The notes beneath the pieces are model-generated. The model saw only the letters and a list, made by a program, of their open reading frames with translations, was not told where the DNA came from and searched no databases. This document shows, piece after piece, positions 1 to 7,674 of a DNA stretch of 18,413 nt (the first letter of the stretch is position 1; each line of letters opens with the position of its first letter). This DNA comes from JAEZKC01 sp046538945 (GTDB lineage Bacteria; Fibrobacterota; Chitinivibrionia; Chitinivibrionales; Chitinispirillaceae), in contig JBKHHW010000053.1 of the NCBI GenBank assembly GCA_046538945.1, forward strand, positions 1-18,413, given 5' to 3'. The translations under genes were made by a program, and so were the position numbers.

Positions 1-477
1 CATACTTCTTGCTTGTTGTGTTTCCTTAAACGATAAGCATTGTCCATACATCTTGGCTTATCACGTCTTAATAAACCTGAACCGATGGTGGAGAACGGAT
101 TAGAATCGCAAATGATCACTGCCAGCGATGAAACTCGGTTGTATGCCCGAAGCATTGCTGCTGCCGTCTGCGAGCCGGTCGTTGTTTCAGCAGAAGATCA
201 GTAACAATATAACCGAGTCGGGGTATCTGAGCTGGGTGACATTCCAGTTACGGCATAGGCTTGATACCGCCGGTGAGAATATTTGACTTGTTGAATGCCC
301 GGCATGGTTTCGGGCAAAGAGGCAAGCGCACTTTTCTTTTAGGCGATAAGGGATGTGATCGGCGAAGTGATGAAATCTGGTGGAAACAGAAGTGGTTTCA
401 ATGTCGGTTGGTTTTTGAAAATGATTATGAACTTGCATCATTCGGGTAGAAAGCTATATCCACAAGGAGATTAACTT
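1..477. other. Upstream region without a convincing gene; possible short remnant at 37-204
   Basis: No long reading frame here has the look of a protein on either strand. The one item of note is a plus-strand frame open from 37 to 204. From an ATG at 85 it would give 39 residues, and its end (RSIAAAVCEPVVVSAEDQ) faintly resembles the opening of PAS domains in signalling proteins (pattern SIvetVrEPLLVLDadL). The frame then stops, so at best it is a broken end of an upstream gene. The last 15 bases before kaiC hold its ribosome binding site (AAGGAG at about 463-468). I could not pick a credible promoter for the kai cluster. Confidence 0.4.
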
Positions 478-2184
478 ATGGCTCGTACCAGAAAGAAAGC
501 GACCCAACAATCCCAGGGACTGGAGAAGGTGCCCACCGGGATTCAGGGCTTTGACGAGATTACCCGAGGTGGGCTTCCCAGGGGGCGGCCTTGTCTGGTG
601 GCTGGTAGTGCGGGCAGCGGCAAGACGCTTTTCGGGATGGAGTTTCTTGCCCGCGGCGCGATGCAGTATAAGGAAACGGGGGTGCTGATGACATTCGAGG
701 AGCGTGCGGAAGATCTGGTCAAGAACTTCGCATCGCTCGGTTTTGATGTTGGGCTGCTTGTACGCCGGAAACAGTTGATGATCGATTATGTGTCAGTGGA
801 GCGCTCGCAGATCGAGGAAACGGGAGAATACAACCTTGATGGATTATTCGTGCGGCTGGCGTATGCTATTGATGCTGTAAAGGCTAAACGGGTGGTGCTT
901 GACACCATTGAAACCCTGTTTTCGGGGCTGGTCAATGAGGGTGTCTTGCGGGCGGAACTGCGAAGGTTGTTTTATTGGCTCAAGGAGAAGGGGGTGACTA
1001 CAGTTATCACCGGTGAACGGGGAGTCGATACGCTTACACGCCACGGGCTGGAGGAGTATGTGGCCGATTGCGTTATCCTGCTTGACCATACGGTGAATGA
1101 GCAGATTGCCACCCGAAGGATGCGGGTGGTGAAATATCGCGGGTCCGCTCATGGAGCAGATGAGTATCCGTTTCTGATCGACGAGACCGGTATAATTGTT
1201 ATGCCAGTCACGTCCCTGTCCCTCGACCACAAGGTGTCCGGCCAGCGTATCTCTTCAGGGGTGCCGCGCCTTGATGTCATGCTTGAAGGCAAGGGTTTTT
1301 ATCGGGGGACCAGCATTCTGGTTTCCGGTACGTCGGGAACGGGCAAGTCGACACTGGCGGCCAGTTTTGCGCAGGAGGCCTGTAGTCGGGGCGAGAAAGT
1401 GCTCTACTTTGCATTCGAGGAAGCACCGGCGCAGATTATCCGGAATATGCGTACCGTTGGTATAGATTTGCAGAAATGGGTCTCCAGGGGTTTGCTGCAT
1501 ATAAACTCCTCCCGGCCCACCACCTGGGGTCTGGAGTTGCATCTTGCCTCGATGCACAAAATCATTATTGGCCATAAGCCCGATGTAATTATAATCGATC
1601 CCATTTCAAATCTTGCCTCGGTAGGAACGCTCAACGAGGTGCGGTCGATGCTGATCCGGCTCATCGATTTCATAAAGGGTCAGGGAATAACATCTTATTT
1701 CACCGATCTGATTACAGGCGGTAAGTTCAACGAAGCAACAGAAGTGGGAGTTTCCTCATTAATGGATGCCTGGCTGCTTGTTAAAACCATTGAGATCAAC
1801 GGCGAGCGCAACCGGGGTATTTATGTCTTGAAAGCACGCGGAATAAACCATTCAAATCAGATTCGGGAATTTCTCCTTACCTCAAAGGGGATCGACATTG
1901 TAGATGTCTACACCGGGCCGGAAGGGGTACTGACGGGTACGGCGCGGGTGGCCCGCGAAGCAGAAGTGAAGGCCGAGTCTCTGATCCGCGAGCAGGAGAT
2001 CAAACGGCTGCAGAGGGAAATTGAGCGAAGAGAACAGCTGCTTTCTAATGAGATCACAGCGCTTGAGGCGCGTTTTGAGGCAGAAAAATCCGACCTGCTG
2101 CGCTCGATTGAGGAGCGGCGCATTCGCGAGCGGGTGCTGAAGGCGGACCGGGAGAAAATCTCGAAAATGCGTGGAGCGGATTGA
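478..2184 (+). CDS. kaiC: KaiC-family circadian clock ATPase/kinase (double RecA-like domain)
   Basis: A cytoplasmic KaiC homologue of 568 residues; KaiC is a hexameric ATPase and autokinase. Two RecA-like repeats are visible. CI has Walker A GSAGSGKT (43-50), the catalytic Glu pair in TFEER (74-75) and a Walker B-like VVLDT (139-143). CII has Walker A GTSGTGKS (284-291), AFEEAP (312-317) and IIIDP (371-375). At the place of the cyanobacterial Ser431/Thr432 phosphorylation pair this protein has Ser426-Ser427 (VSSLMD), so both sites can still be phosphorylated but as Ser-Ser. The KaiA-binding tail is replaced by a charged, coiled-coil-like extension of about 75 residues (roughly 490-565), and no kaiA is present. 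The ATG is preceded by AAGGAG. It leads a run with two kaiB genes, a histidine kinase and a receiver. The family is certain; a clock function is not, since many non-cyanobacterial KaiCs serve stress or signalling roles. Confidence 0.96.
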   Translation: MARTRKKATQQSQGLEKVPTGIQGFDEITRGGLPRGRPCLVAGSAGSGKTLFGMEFLARGAMQYKETGVLMTFEERAEDLVKNFASLGFDVGLLVRRKQLMIDYVSVERSQIEETGEYNLDGLFVRLAYAIDAVKAKRVVLDTIETLFSGLVNEGVLRAELRRLFYWLKEKGVTTVITGERGVDTLTRHGLEEYVADCVILLDHTVNEQIATRRMRVVKYRGSAHGADEYPFLIDETGIIVMPVTSLSLDHKVSGQRISSGVPRLDVMLEGKGFYRGTSILVSGTSGTGKSTLAASFAQEACSRGEKVLYFAFEEAPAQIIRNMRTVGIDLQKWVSRGLLHINSSRPTTWGLELHLASMHKIIIGHKPDVIIIDPISNLASVGTLNEVRSMLIRLIDFIKGQGITSYFTDLITGGKFNEATEVGVSSLMDAWLLVKTIEINGERNRGIYVLKARGINHSNQIREFLLTSKGIDIVDVYTGPEGVLTGTARVAREAEVKAESLIREQEIKRLQREIERREQLLSNEITALEARFEAEKSDLLRSIEERRIRERVLKADREKISKMRGAD

Positions 2185-2242
2185 GGGCGAGGTTATTGCA
2201 GGTGAAAGCTATGAGAGTAACTCCGTATGAAAAGGGGCATGA

Positions 2243-2683
2243 ATGAATAACAAAACCAGCGGAAAAAAGTCTGCCCGGGGTGGCACAAAAAAGACCACCA
2301 CCGGCAAGGCTGCCCCGGGAACGAAAAAGAGCAGCACAAAAAAGGCGGCTGCAAAAACCGGGGCTTCTGGCGGCAAAAAAACGGCAGAAAAGAAAACGAA
2401 GAAACAAAAACAGTGGTGGCTTCGGCTGTATGTTGCAGGGCAGACGCCCCGATCACTTACCGCTTTCCAGAATCTTCGCAGAATCTGCGATGAATATCTG
2501 AAAGGGGAGTATGAAATCGAGGTGATCGATCTGCTTAAAAACCCTCAGCTCGCGCAGGGAGATCAGATTGTGGCCATTCCGACTCTGGTGAAAAACCTTC
2601 CCGCGCCTGTGATGAAGATCATTGGAGATCTCAGCGATTCAGAGCGGGTTCTTGTAGGACTCGATATAAAAGAACGGAGATAA
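2243..2683 (+). CDS. kaiB: KaiB-family protein with histone-H1-like Lys/Ala-rich N-terminal tail
   Basis: Residues 58-146 form a complete KaiB thioredoxin-like domain: WWLRLYVAGQTPRS, then VIDLLKNPQLA, then IPTLVKNLPAP, then KIIGDLSDSERVLVGLDI. These closely follow the cyanobacterial KaiB pattern, including the KNPQLA and GDLS segments. KaiB binds the KaiC CI ring after a fold switch. The first 57 residues are unlike normal KaiB (about 100 residues in all): they contain 18 Lys, with Ala, Gly, Thr and Ser making up most of the rest and almost no hydrophobic residues, as in histone-H1-type tails. This suggests nucleic-acid or polyanion binding (inference). The start at 2243 follows AAAGGGG at 2231-2237; the tail is in frame from that ATG and cannot be removed by choosing another well-placed start. 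It lies 58 bp after kaiC and 3 bp before the second kaiB. Confidence 0.94.
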   Translation: MNNKTSGKKSARGGTKKTTTGKAAPGTKKSSTKKAAAKTGASGGKKTAEKKTKKQKQWWLRLYVAGQTPRSLTAFQNLRRICDEYLKGEYEIEVIDLLKNPQLAQGDQIVAIPTLVKNLPAPVMKIIGDLSDSERVLVGLDIKERR

Positions 2684-2686
2684 ACA

Positions 2687-3046
2687 ATGCAGAAAAGAAA
2701 ACGTCCCGTGGCGAAGAAGAGCACTACCGAGCAGTTCGAAGAGGCTCTCGTTAACCGGGATGAGCGTATCTATGAGCTTAGACTATTTGTTTCGGGAATA
2801 ACTCCCCGTTCCCTTGAGGCAATTGAGCAGGTGCGTGCGCTTTGTGAGGAGCATCTCAAGGGGCGCTACAGCCTGGAAGTGATTGATCTGTATAAAGATC
2901 CGCAGGCAGCAAAAGATGAGCAGGTGGTGGCGGCGCCGACACTGGTGAAAATGCTTCCAGCGCCCATGCGTAAAATTATCGGTAATATGGCAAAAAACGA
3001 TAGATTACTTGCAGGTCTGGACATCAGGGTTCAGAACGGGAAGTGA
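2687..3046 (+). CDS. kaiB: Second KaiB-family protein
   Basis: This 119-residue protein has a full KaiB domain at about 28-116: YELRLFVSGITPRSLEA, VIDLYKDPQAA, APTLVKMLPAP, KIIGNMAKNDRLLAGLDI. It is about as long as ordinary KaiB plus a short basic N-terminus (KRKRPVAKK) that looks like a vestige of the lysine-rich tail of the preceding paralogue. Differences from that paralogue, such as GNMAKN for GDLSDS and KDPQAA for KNPQLA, show the two copies have diverged and may bind KaiC differently. The start is only 3 bp after the previous stop and has GGAGA at 2676-2680, so the pair is surely co-transcribed and probably translationally coupled. A 156-bp gap then separates it from the histidine kinase. 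Confidence 0.95.
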   Translation: MQKRKRPVAKKSTTEQFEEALVNRDERIYELRLFVSGITPRSLEAIEQVRALCEEHLKGRYSLEVIDLYKDPQAAKDEQVVAAPTLVKMLPAPMRKIIGNMAKNDRLLAGLDIRVQNGK

Positions 3047-3202
3047 GACGGATTTAGTGCTGCGGAAGGTTTTGATATTGCTTGTTTCGATAGGTTGGCA
3101 CCGGCTTGCATTTGACGCTGCGATACTTTGGGTGGGATCGGCTGAGTGGAGATGCAGAATCTTGTTTTTGGATAAATAGAGCTGCGCTGCAGAGGATGGG
3201 AT

Positions 3203-4561
3203 ATGAGCAAACCGCACCGACAGAGTCTCTCCAAGGATGAACAGATACGCCAGTTGCAGGTGCGTCTGGCGGATGCGGAGGCGAACCTTGAAGCGATCCG
3301 CAGGGGTGAGGCTGATGCCATTGTCGTACAGACCGAGAACGGCATTTCGGCGTTTACAATCCAGGGCGCCGAAACCGCCTATCGGATTATGGTTGAGACG
3401 ATGAGTGAGGGAGCTCTGACGCTTGACCCCCGGGGGGTAATTCTTTATGTCAATACGCGTTTCGCCACAATGCTCGGCATTTCTGCTTCCTTGCTGGTCG
3501 GCACTCTGATGCGGGATCTGATCGCCGAGCACCAGGTGCAGGATTTCGAACTCTTCTTCAGAAAAACTCAGGCCGGCTCTAATGTGTATCAGGATTTCGA
3601 GTTGATAAAAAGAGATTTATCGGTGCTGCCGGTTTCGATGGCCAGTGCCCCGCTGCAGATTCTGGGAAGACATGACATATGTATCGTGGTCGGTGATCTC
3701 ACTGAGAGGCAGAATGCGCGTCGTAAGCTGATAGAGCTGAACAATTCTCTGGAGCAGAAGGTTGCTCAACGCACCCGGGAGCTTGAAAAACAGAAGGCGC
3801 AACTGGAAGCAAATCGGGAAGAGCTCCACCAGCTTGCTTCTTCACTTGAACATCAGGTTGGGCACCGCACCGCCCAGGTGCGTGATCTTGCTAAAGCGCT
3901 CGCGCTTGCCGAGCAGAAACAGCGCCAGCGACTTTCCTTTATTTTACATGAAGACCTGCAGCAGGTTCTTTTTGCGACCGTAACACGGTTTGATATGTTG
4001 CGGGATACGATACGTGACGGTTCGCATGAGGAAGTGGCGGAGGATGTCGAAGCGTTGGAGAAATTGGTTTCAAAGGCGGTGGTCACAAGCAGGCGGCTGG
4101 CGATTGAGCTTAATCCGCCGATCCTGCCCGGTGAGGGCATCGATGCCGCCTTGCGGTGGCTTGCGCACCATTTTGAAAAACAGTACGGTCTGGTTGTCAG
4201 TGTTTCAATTGCCCAGGGGTTGCATGTTATTTTGCCGGAAGAGCGGATATTACTTGTACAGCTTGTGCAGGAGCTGTTGCTTAATGTAGTGAAGCATGCC
4301 GAGGCAGGAGTGGCAGCTTTAAGCGTATCCAGTGATAACGAGCACATCTTTCTTACAGTTGAAGACAAGGGAGTTGGCTTTGATCTGGATGCAGAGCAGG
4401 CAATCGCCCGCGGACGAACCCATATGGGTCTTTTCAGTATCGAGGAGCGCCTTCGGCTTTTCGGCGGGAGCATCCGGATACACACAGCTCCCGGCAAAGG
4501 GACAAGAATCACCATAAAAATGCCCTTCAATTCCAAATTACAGCAATTCGGAGTCGAGTAA
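3203..4561 (+). CDS. PAS-domain sensor histidine kinase, kai-cluster associated
   Basis: A soluble kinase of 452 residues with no membrane segment. The order is: an N-terminal coiled coil ending in a GEADAIVV motif (about 10-45), a PAS domain (about 58-168, starting ETAYRIMVETMSEGALTL), a long coiled coil (about 170-245), a phosphoacceptor region with His249 in SFILHEDLQQ (closest to the HisKA_3/NarX type), and an HATPase domain with N-box ELLLNVVKHAE, G1 EDKGVGFD and G2 MGLFSIEERL. The ATG follows AGAGG (3191-3195). Its stop is 2 bp before the receiver gene, so the two form a kinase/regulator pair. Kinases of this build often sit beside non-cyanobacterial kaiBC genes, which suggests input from or output of the Kai complex. 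The PAS ligand cannot be told from the sequence. Confidence 0.93.
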   Translation: MSKPHRQSLSKDEQIRQLQVRLADAEANLEAIRRGEADAIVVQTENGISAFTIQGAETAYRIMVETMSEGALTLDPRGVILYVNTRFATMLGISASLLVGTLMRDLIAEHQVQDFELFFRKTQAGSNVYQDFELIKRDLSVLPVSMASAPLQILGRHDICIVVGDLTERQNARRKLIELNNSLEQKVAQRTRELEKQKAQLEANREELHQLASSLEHQVGHRTAQVRDLAKALALAEQKQRQRLSFILHEDLQQVLFATVTRFDMLRDTIRDGSHEEVAEDVEALEKLVSKAVVTSRRLAIELNPPILPGEGIDAALRWLAHHFEKQYGLVVSVSIAQGLHVILPEERILLVQLVQELLLNVVKHAEAGVAALSVSSDNEHIFLTVEDKGVGFDLDAEQAIARGRTHMGLFSIEERLRLFGGSIRIHTAPGKGTRITIKMPFNSKLQQFGVE

Positions 4562-4563
4562 GC

Positions 4564-4929
4564 GTGAATAAGAAAATTCTGATTATCGAGGATAGCCAGG
4601 ATATGCGGCTTGTCTACAAGAGGATGTTTCGCAAGCAGGAGAAAATCGAGCTTGCCGAGACGGAAACTGGTGAAGAGGCATGGGAACTTCTGCCGATTTT
4701 CAGACCTGACCTGTCTATTGTCGACATTTCGCTTCCGGGGATGAGCGGACTTGATTTCGTCGAAAAATCACATGAACAGTATCCTGACGTTAAGCTTCTG
4801 GTGGTTACCGGACATGAAGTTTCAAGATATTACGATGATGCAATCAGGCGCGGTGCCGATGACCTGATCTCCAAAAATATAGGCAAGGGGCTGGTGGATA
4901 AATGCCTGCAGATGTTGGGAAGCGGATAA
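4564..4929 (+). CDS. Single-domain response regulator (receiver only)
   Basis: A CheY-like receiver of 121 residues with no output domain. The acidic pair is Glu9-Asp10 (IIED), the phosphoacceptor is Asp54 (SIVDISLPGMSGLDF), and the switch residues are Thr82 (VVTGHE) and Lys104 (LISKN). The start is GTG, 2 bp after the kinase stop. No separate strong ribosome site is seen, in keeping with coupling to kinase translation. With no DNA-binding domain it must act by protein contact or phosphotransfer, so the final output of the cluster is not encoded here. It is the last gene of the kai run. Confidence 0.93.
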   Translation: MNKKILIIEDSQDMRLVYKRMFRKQEKIELAETETGEEAWELLPIFRPDLSIVDISLPGMSGLDFVEKSHEQYPDVKLLVVTGHEVSRYYDDAIRRGADDLISKNIGKGLVDKCLQMLGSG

Positions 4930-5276
4930 ACTGTGGCAATTATTCAGGCTTACACTGGATTGCGGGTTTGATAAGAACTCGCTGGATTGGTTTTGAGATC
5001 GGGATTTCCCCCGGAGGACAGATAACAGACTACTTCGGAGGGATTACACTCCTTTTTTGATCCGTCGGAGCGAATGCGGGTGGCCATTAGTATTGTTAGT
5101 TGATCAAGGCTGAATTCCACTTGGGACAATGCTCCACACCCTCATTTCTGCCTCCCCCTCCGAATCAGTAACTTATCATCACTATCCACCCTCATCATCC
5201 GTAATATAGAGATTAATCTAATCCAATTGTATTTTACATTCGCTGCAGTGCATCGAACTATCCGGATACAGGGAAA
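4930..5276. other. 347-bp spacer between the kai cluster and uvrC
   Basis: No gene is seen on either strand. The spacer holds a weak terminator-like structure (5038-5058, listed separately), C/T-rich and AT-rich sequence, and a perfect 10-bp palindrome AGATTAATCT at 5210-5219 in the likely promoter region of uvrC. I could not assign -35/-10 boxes with confidence. The uvrC ribosome site is weak (AGGG, 5270-5273, close to the ATG). Confidence 0.5.
5038..5058 (+). terminator. Weak candidate terminator after the kai cluster
   Basis: GGAG (5038-5041) can pair with CTCC (5049-5052), directly followed by six T residues (5053-5058). The stem is only 4 bp, so on its own it would be a poor intrinsic terminator. 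It is listed because of the T-run and its place about 110 bp after the last gene of the run. Confidence 0.25.
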
Positions 5277-7118
5277 ATGAACGCAGAATATTTCCTGGAA
5301 CAGATCAGCCGCTTTCCCGAAAAACCGGGCGTTTATATCATGAAAGATGCAACCGATGTAATCCTTTATATCGGAAAAGCGATCAACCTGAAAAGCCGGG
5401 TACGTTCCTACTTTCTGGATACCCATCAGGATAGGGCACATATCCCGGTGATGCTCCAGCACCTCGACAAGATAGACTGGATAGTCACCAACAACGAAAC
5501 CGAAGCGCTGATTCTGGAAGCGAACCTGATCCGCAAGCACAAACCCAAGTACAATGTGGATCTCAGGGACGATAAGCATTTTCCCTATCTCAAAGTGACC
5601 CTTGCGGAGCCTTTCCCCCGTCTTCTGGTGGTGCGCAGAGTGGAAAAAGACGGGTCTGTGTATTTCGGCCCTTATACCGATGTGCGAGCCATGCGCAGAC
5701 TGGCGGCGTTTGCCAAGCGGATATTCCGCCTTAGGGACTGCAAAAAAGTACTTCCATTGTCCAAACCTGTGCGTCCCTGCATCAACTACAGCATGAAACG
5801 CTGTTCGGGACCCTGTGCGGGAAAGATTACCCGGGAGGACTACCGCAAAAACGTGGATGACCTCATCCGGTTTCTCAAGGGAAGGCGCAATGACCTGGTG
5901 AAGGAGCTGCAGGCCCGGATGGAGGAGGCATCATCACAGCTTCGCTTTGAGGATGCGGCTCTGATCAGGGATCAGATCCAGCTTATAAAGGATGCATCCC
6001 GTCTTCAGCAGGTTGATCTCAAGCTGGCCGATACCGACTGCGACGTGTTCGGCATTGTCCAGGGTGACAGACAAACCTCTCTTGCGGTGCTTCACTTTAG
6101 GGACGGGCTTCTCATGGCCAGCAGAAACTTCCTTTTCAAGCGCAGCACGTGGGAGTTCGCTTCCGCAAATCACGACACGGTACTCCTGCAGTTCTATATG
6201 CAGGAGGGGCAGGAAATCCCAGGGGAGATCATCATTCCGGATCAGGTGGGGTTCACACAGGATCTGCTCCAGGAGTGGTTCGATGAGCAGTCCAGCAGGC
6301 GAACTCAGGTGATAATACCTCAGAAAGGGACAAAGCGGCTTCTGGTGAGCATGGCGGAGAAGAACGCTCATTCCTATCTCATGCAGAAGGTACCTCCCAA
6401 TGCTACCGAGGACATTAAGGATCTGCAGAAGGTGCTCAATCTTCCCAGGCTTCCCGAAACGATTGAGGCATTCGATATCTCCAATCTGGGCGGATCGTTT
6501 ACAGTAGCGGGGATGGTGCAGTTCAGGAACGGCCGCCCCAATAAATCGGGCTATCGGCGCTATAAGATTAAAACGGTGGAGGGACAGAACGATTTTGCTA
6601 TGATGATGGAAGTGGTGGGTCGGCGCCTGAGACGGCTTCTGGATGAGGGCACTCCTTTTCCGGATCTGCTCCTGATCGATGGAGGCAAGGGACAGCTCAA
6701 TGCAGCCATCGGGGCTCTCAAGGAATTTGAAAATCCACCTCTTATCGCATCGCTTGCCAAGCAGGAGGAGATTCTTTTTTCTCCCTGCAAAGCAGAACCG
6801 GTTGCCCTGCCTCCCACTCATCCCGCCCGCAAGCTGGTGGAACGCATACGGGACGAGGTGCACCGGTACGCTATCACTTATCACCGCAAGATAAGGGGCA
6901 AGCAGTTCACCCGCTCATCACTGGAAAACATTCCCGGGATAGGCAAGGTGAAAGCGAAGCTTCTTCTGAAGCACTTCGGGTCTCTCGGAGGACTTCTGGA
7001 TGCCACCCCGGAGCAGATAGCGCACGTGCAGGGATTTTCGGATGAATCGGCGGCTCGGCTTCGCGGGGATCTGGATGCACTTAAAAAATCTACCAGCGGG
7101 GGTGGGCGGGAGCGGTGA
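5277..7118 (+). CDS. uvrC: UvrABC excinuclease subunit C
   Basis: UvrC makes the 3' and 5' incisions in nucleotide excision repair together with UvrA and UvrB. At 613 residues it is full length. Domains in order: GIY-YIG nuclease (about 12-92, with PGVYIMKD and ILYIGKA and the conserved Glu in NETEALILEANLI); a Cys cluster C155, C168, C176, C180 matching the iron-sulfur site of this family; the UVR motif for UvrB binding (about 203-238); the RNase-H-like nuclease with Asp400 (FDISNLGG), Asp468 (LLLIDGGKGQL) and His529; and a helix-hairpin-helix pair at the C-terminus (about 548-605, NIPGIGKVKAKLL). The start at 5277 gives the usual N-terminus despite a weak ribosome site. Its last 29 bp overlap the 3' end of the convergent CBS gene. 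uvrA and uvrB are not in the window. Confidence 0.98.
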   Translation: MNAEYFLEQISRFPEKPGVYIMKDATDVILYIGKAINLKSRVRSYFLDTHQDRAHIPVMLQHLDKIDWIVTNNETEALILEANLIRKHKPKYNVDLRDDKHFPYLKVTLAEPFPRLLVVRRVEKDGSVYFGPYTDVRAMRRLAAFAKRIFRLRDCKKVLPLSKPVRPCINYSMKRCSGPCAGKITREDYRKNVDDLIRFLKGRRNDLVKELQARMEEASSQLRFEDAALIRDQIQLIKDASRLQQVDLKLADTDCDVFGIVQGDRQTSLAVLHFRDGLLMASRNFLFKRSTWEFASANHDTVLLQFYMQEGQEIPGEIIIPDQVGFTQDLLQEWFDEQSSRRTQVIIPQKGTKRLLVSMAEKNAHSYLMQKVPPNATEDIKDLQKVLNLPRLPETIEAFDISNLGGSFTVAGMVQFRNGRPNKSGYRRYKIKTVEGQNDFAMMMEVVGRRLRRLLDEGTPFPDLLLIDGGKGQLNAAIGALKEFENPPLIASLAKQEEILFSPCKAEPVALPPTHPARKLVERIRDEVHRYAITYHRKIRGKQFTRSSLENIPGIGKVKAKLLLKHFGSLGGLLDATPEQIAHVQGFSDESAARLRGDLDALKKSTSGGGRER

Positions 7119-7518
7119 TTTTTCGCAATACGTTCGAAGCCAGATCTTTTGCATGACTTTTGGCCAGATCGGCAAGCGAAATTACCCCCGTCACGTGGTC
7201 CTGGGCGTTTTTTACCAGAAGCCTTCTGACCTGTTTTTGCTCCATGATCAGGGCAGCGGTTTTGAGCGTGTCCGTGTCGTGGCAGAAATAAATCCTTTCG
7301 GACATGATCTGGTGAACTCTGGTGCGTGAGGGGTTGAGTCCCTTTGCCACTGACCGCAGGGTAATATCTCTGTCGGTTATCACCCCAACCGCGAAATTTC
7401 CATCGAACACCGCCAGAAGCCCTACATTGTCCCGGTCCATCTTCTGAGCCGCTTCCTGCACGGTATCGGATCTGTCTACAAAATCCACTTTGTGTGACAT
7501 GATTTCGCGAACGAACAT
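7090..7518 (-). CDS. Tandem CBS-domain protein
   Basis: This 142-residue protein consists of a pair of CBS domains (about 1-60 and 66-125) and little else. CBS1 reads VREIMSHKVDFVDRSDTVQEAAQKM followed by GVITDRDI in the adenosine-binding position; CBS2 has QIMSERIYFCHDTDTL and VTGVISLADLA. Stand-alone CBS pairs bind adenine nucleotides and act as energy or ligand sensors on partner proteins, but the partner is not evident. A weak AGG lies just before the ATG. It is convergent with uvrC (29-bp overlap) and lies downstream of mrp on the same strand with a 156-bp gap that contains the first hairpin repeat, so it could belong to the mrp transcript or be independent. Confidence 0.93.
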   Translation of the reverse strand: MFVREIMSHKVDFVDRSDTVQEAAQKMDRDNVGLLAVFDGNFAVGVITDRDITLRSVAKGLNPSRTRVHQIMSERIYFCHDTDTLKTAALIMEQKQVRRLLVKNAQDHVTGVISLADLAKSHAKDLASNVLRKITAPAHPRW

Positions 7519-7604
7519 ATCGCCTGAGCCCCGGTTAAGTGACTGATTTGGACTAAGTGGTAGGAATCACAAATAGCGTGCCGATAATCCGTGGGCAAGA
7601 AAGT

Positions 7605-7650
7605 ACCCCAGAGGTGAATTTCTGCTGTTTTAATGATTCACCTCCGAGGT
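7605..7650. repeat. Inverted repeat, copy 1 (arm core GAGGTGA / TCACCTCC, 20-nt spacer)
   Basis: The left arm 7605-7619 pairs with the right arm 7636-7650 over 15 bp with two mismatches. Measured between GGTGA and TCACC the spacer is 20 nt (7618-7637), the same as in copies 2 and 3. It lies just past the mrp stop, between mrp and the CBS gene. No T-run follows on either strand, so it is not a standard intrinsic terminator. Confidence 0.85.
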
Positions 7651-7674
7651 AAAAGACTCAGCTGCGGTTTGGCT

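Noticed and set aside
3095..3110. TTGGCACCGGCTTGCA ahead of the PAS histidine kinase looks like a sigma-54 promoter.
   Set aside because: The -24 and -12 boxes are good, but GG and GC are separated by 9 nt instead of 10. Sigma-54 is strict about this spacing, so I did not call it.
3853..4536. A 227-codon minus-strand open frame inside the histidine kinase.
   Set aside because: It is antisense to the H-box and ATPase domain; Ser/Arg/Cys-rich composition typical of shadow frames.
5934..6884. A 316-codon minus-strand open frame inside uvrC.
   Set aside because: It is antisense to the conserved UvrC coding sequence and has no protein-like features.
7594..7609. GGGGTACTTTCTTGCC upstream of the CBS gene on the minus strand, with GG-N10-GC spacing.
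   Set aside because: Only the TTGC half fits; most of the -24 box is wrong and part lies inside hairpin copy 1.
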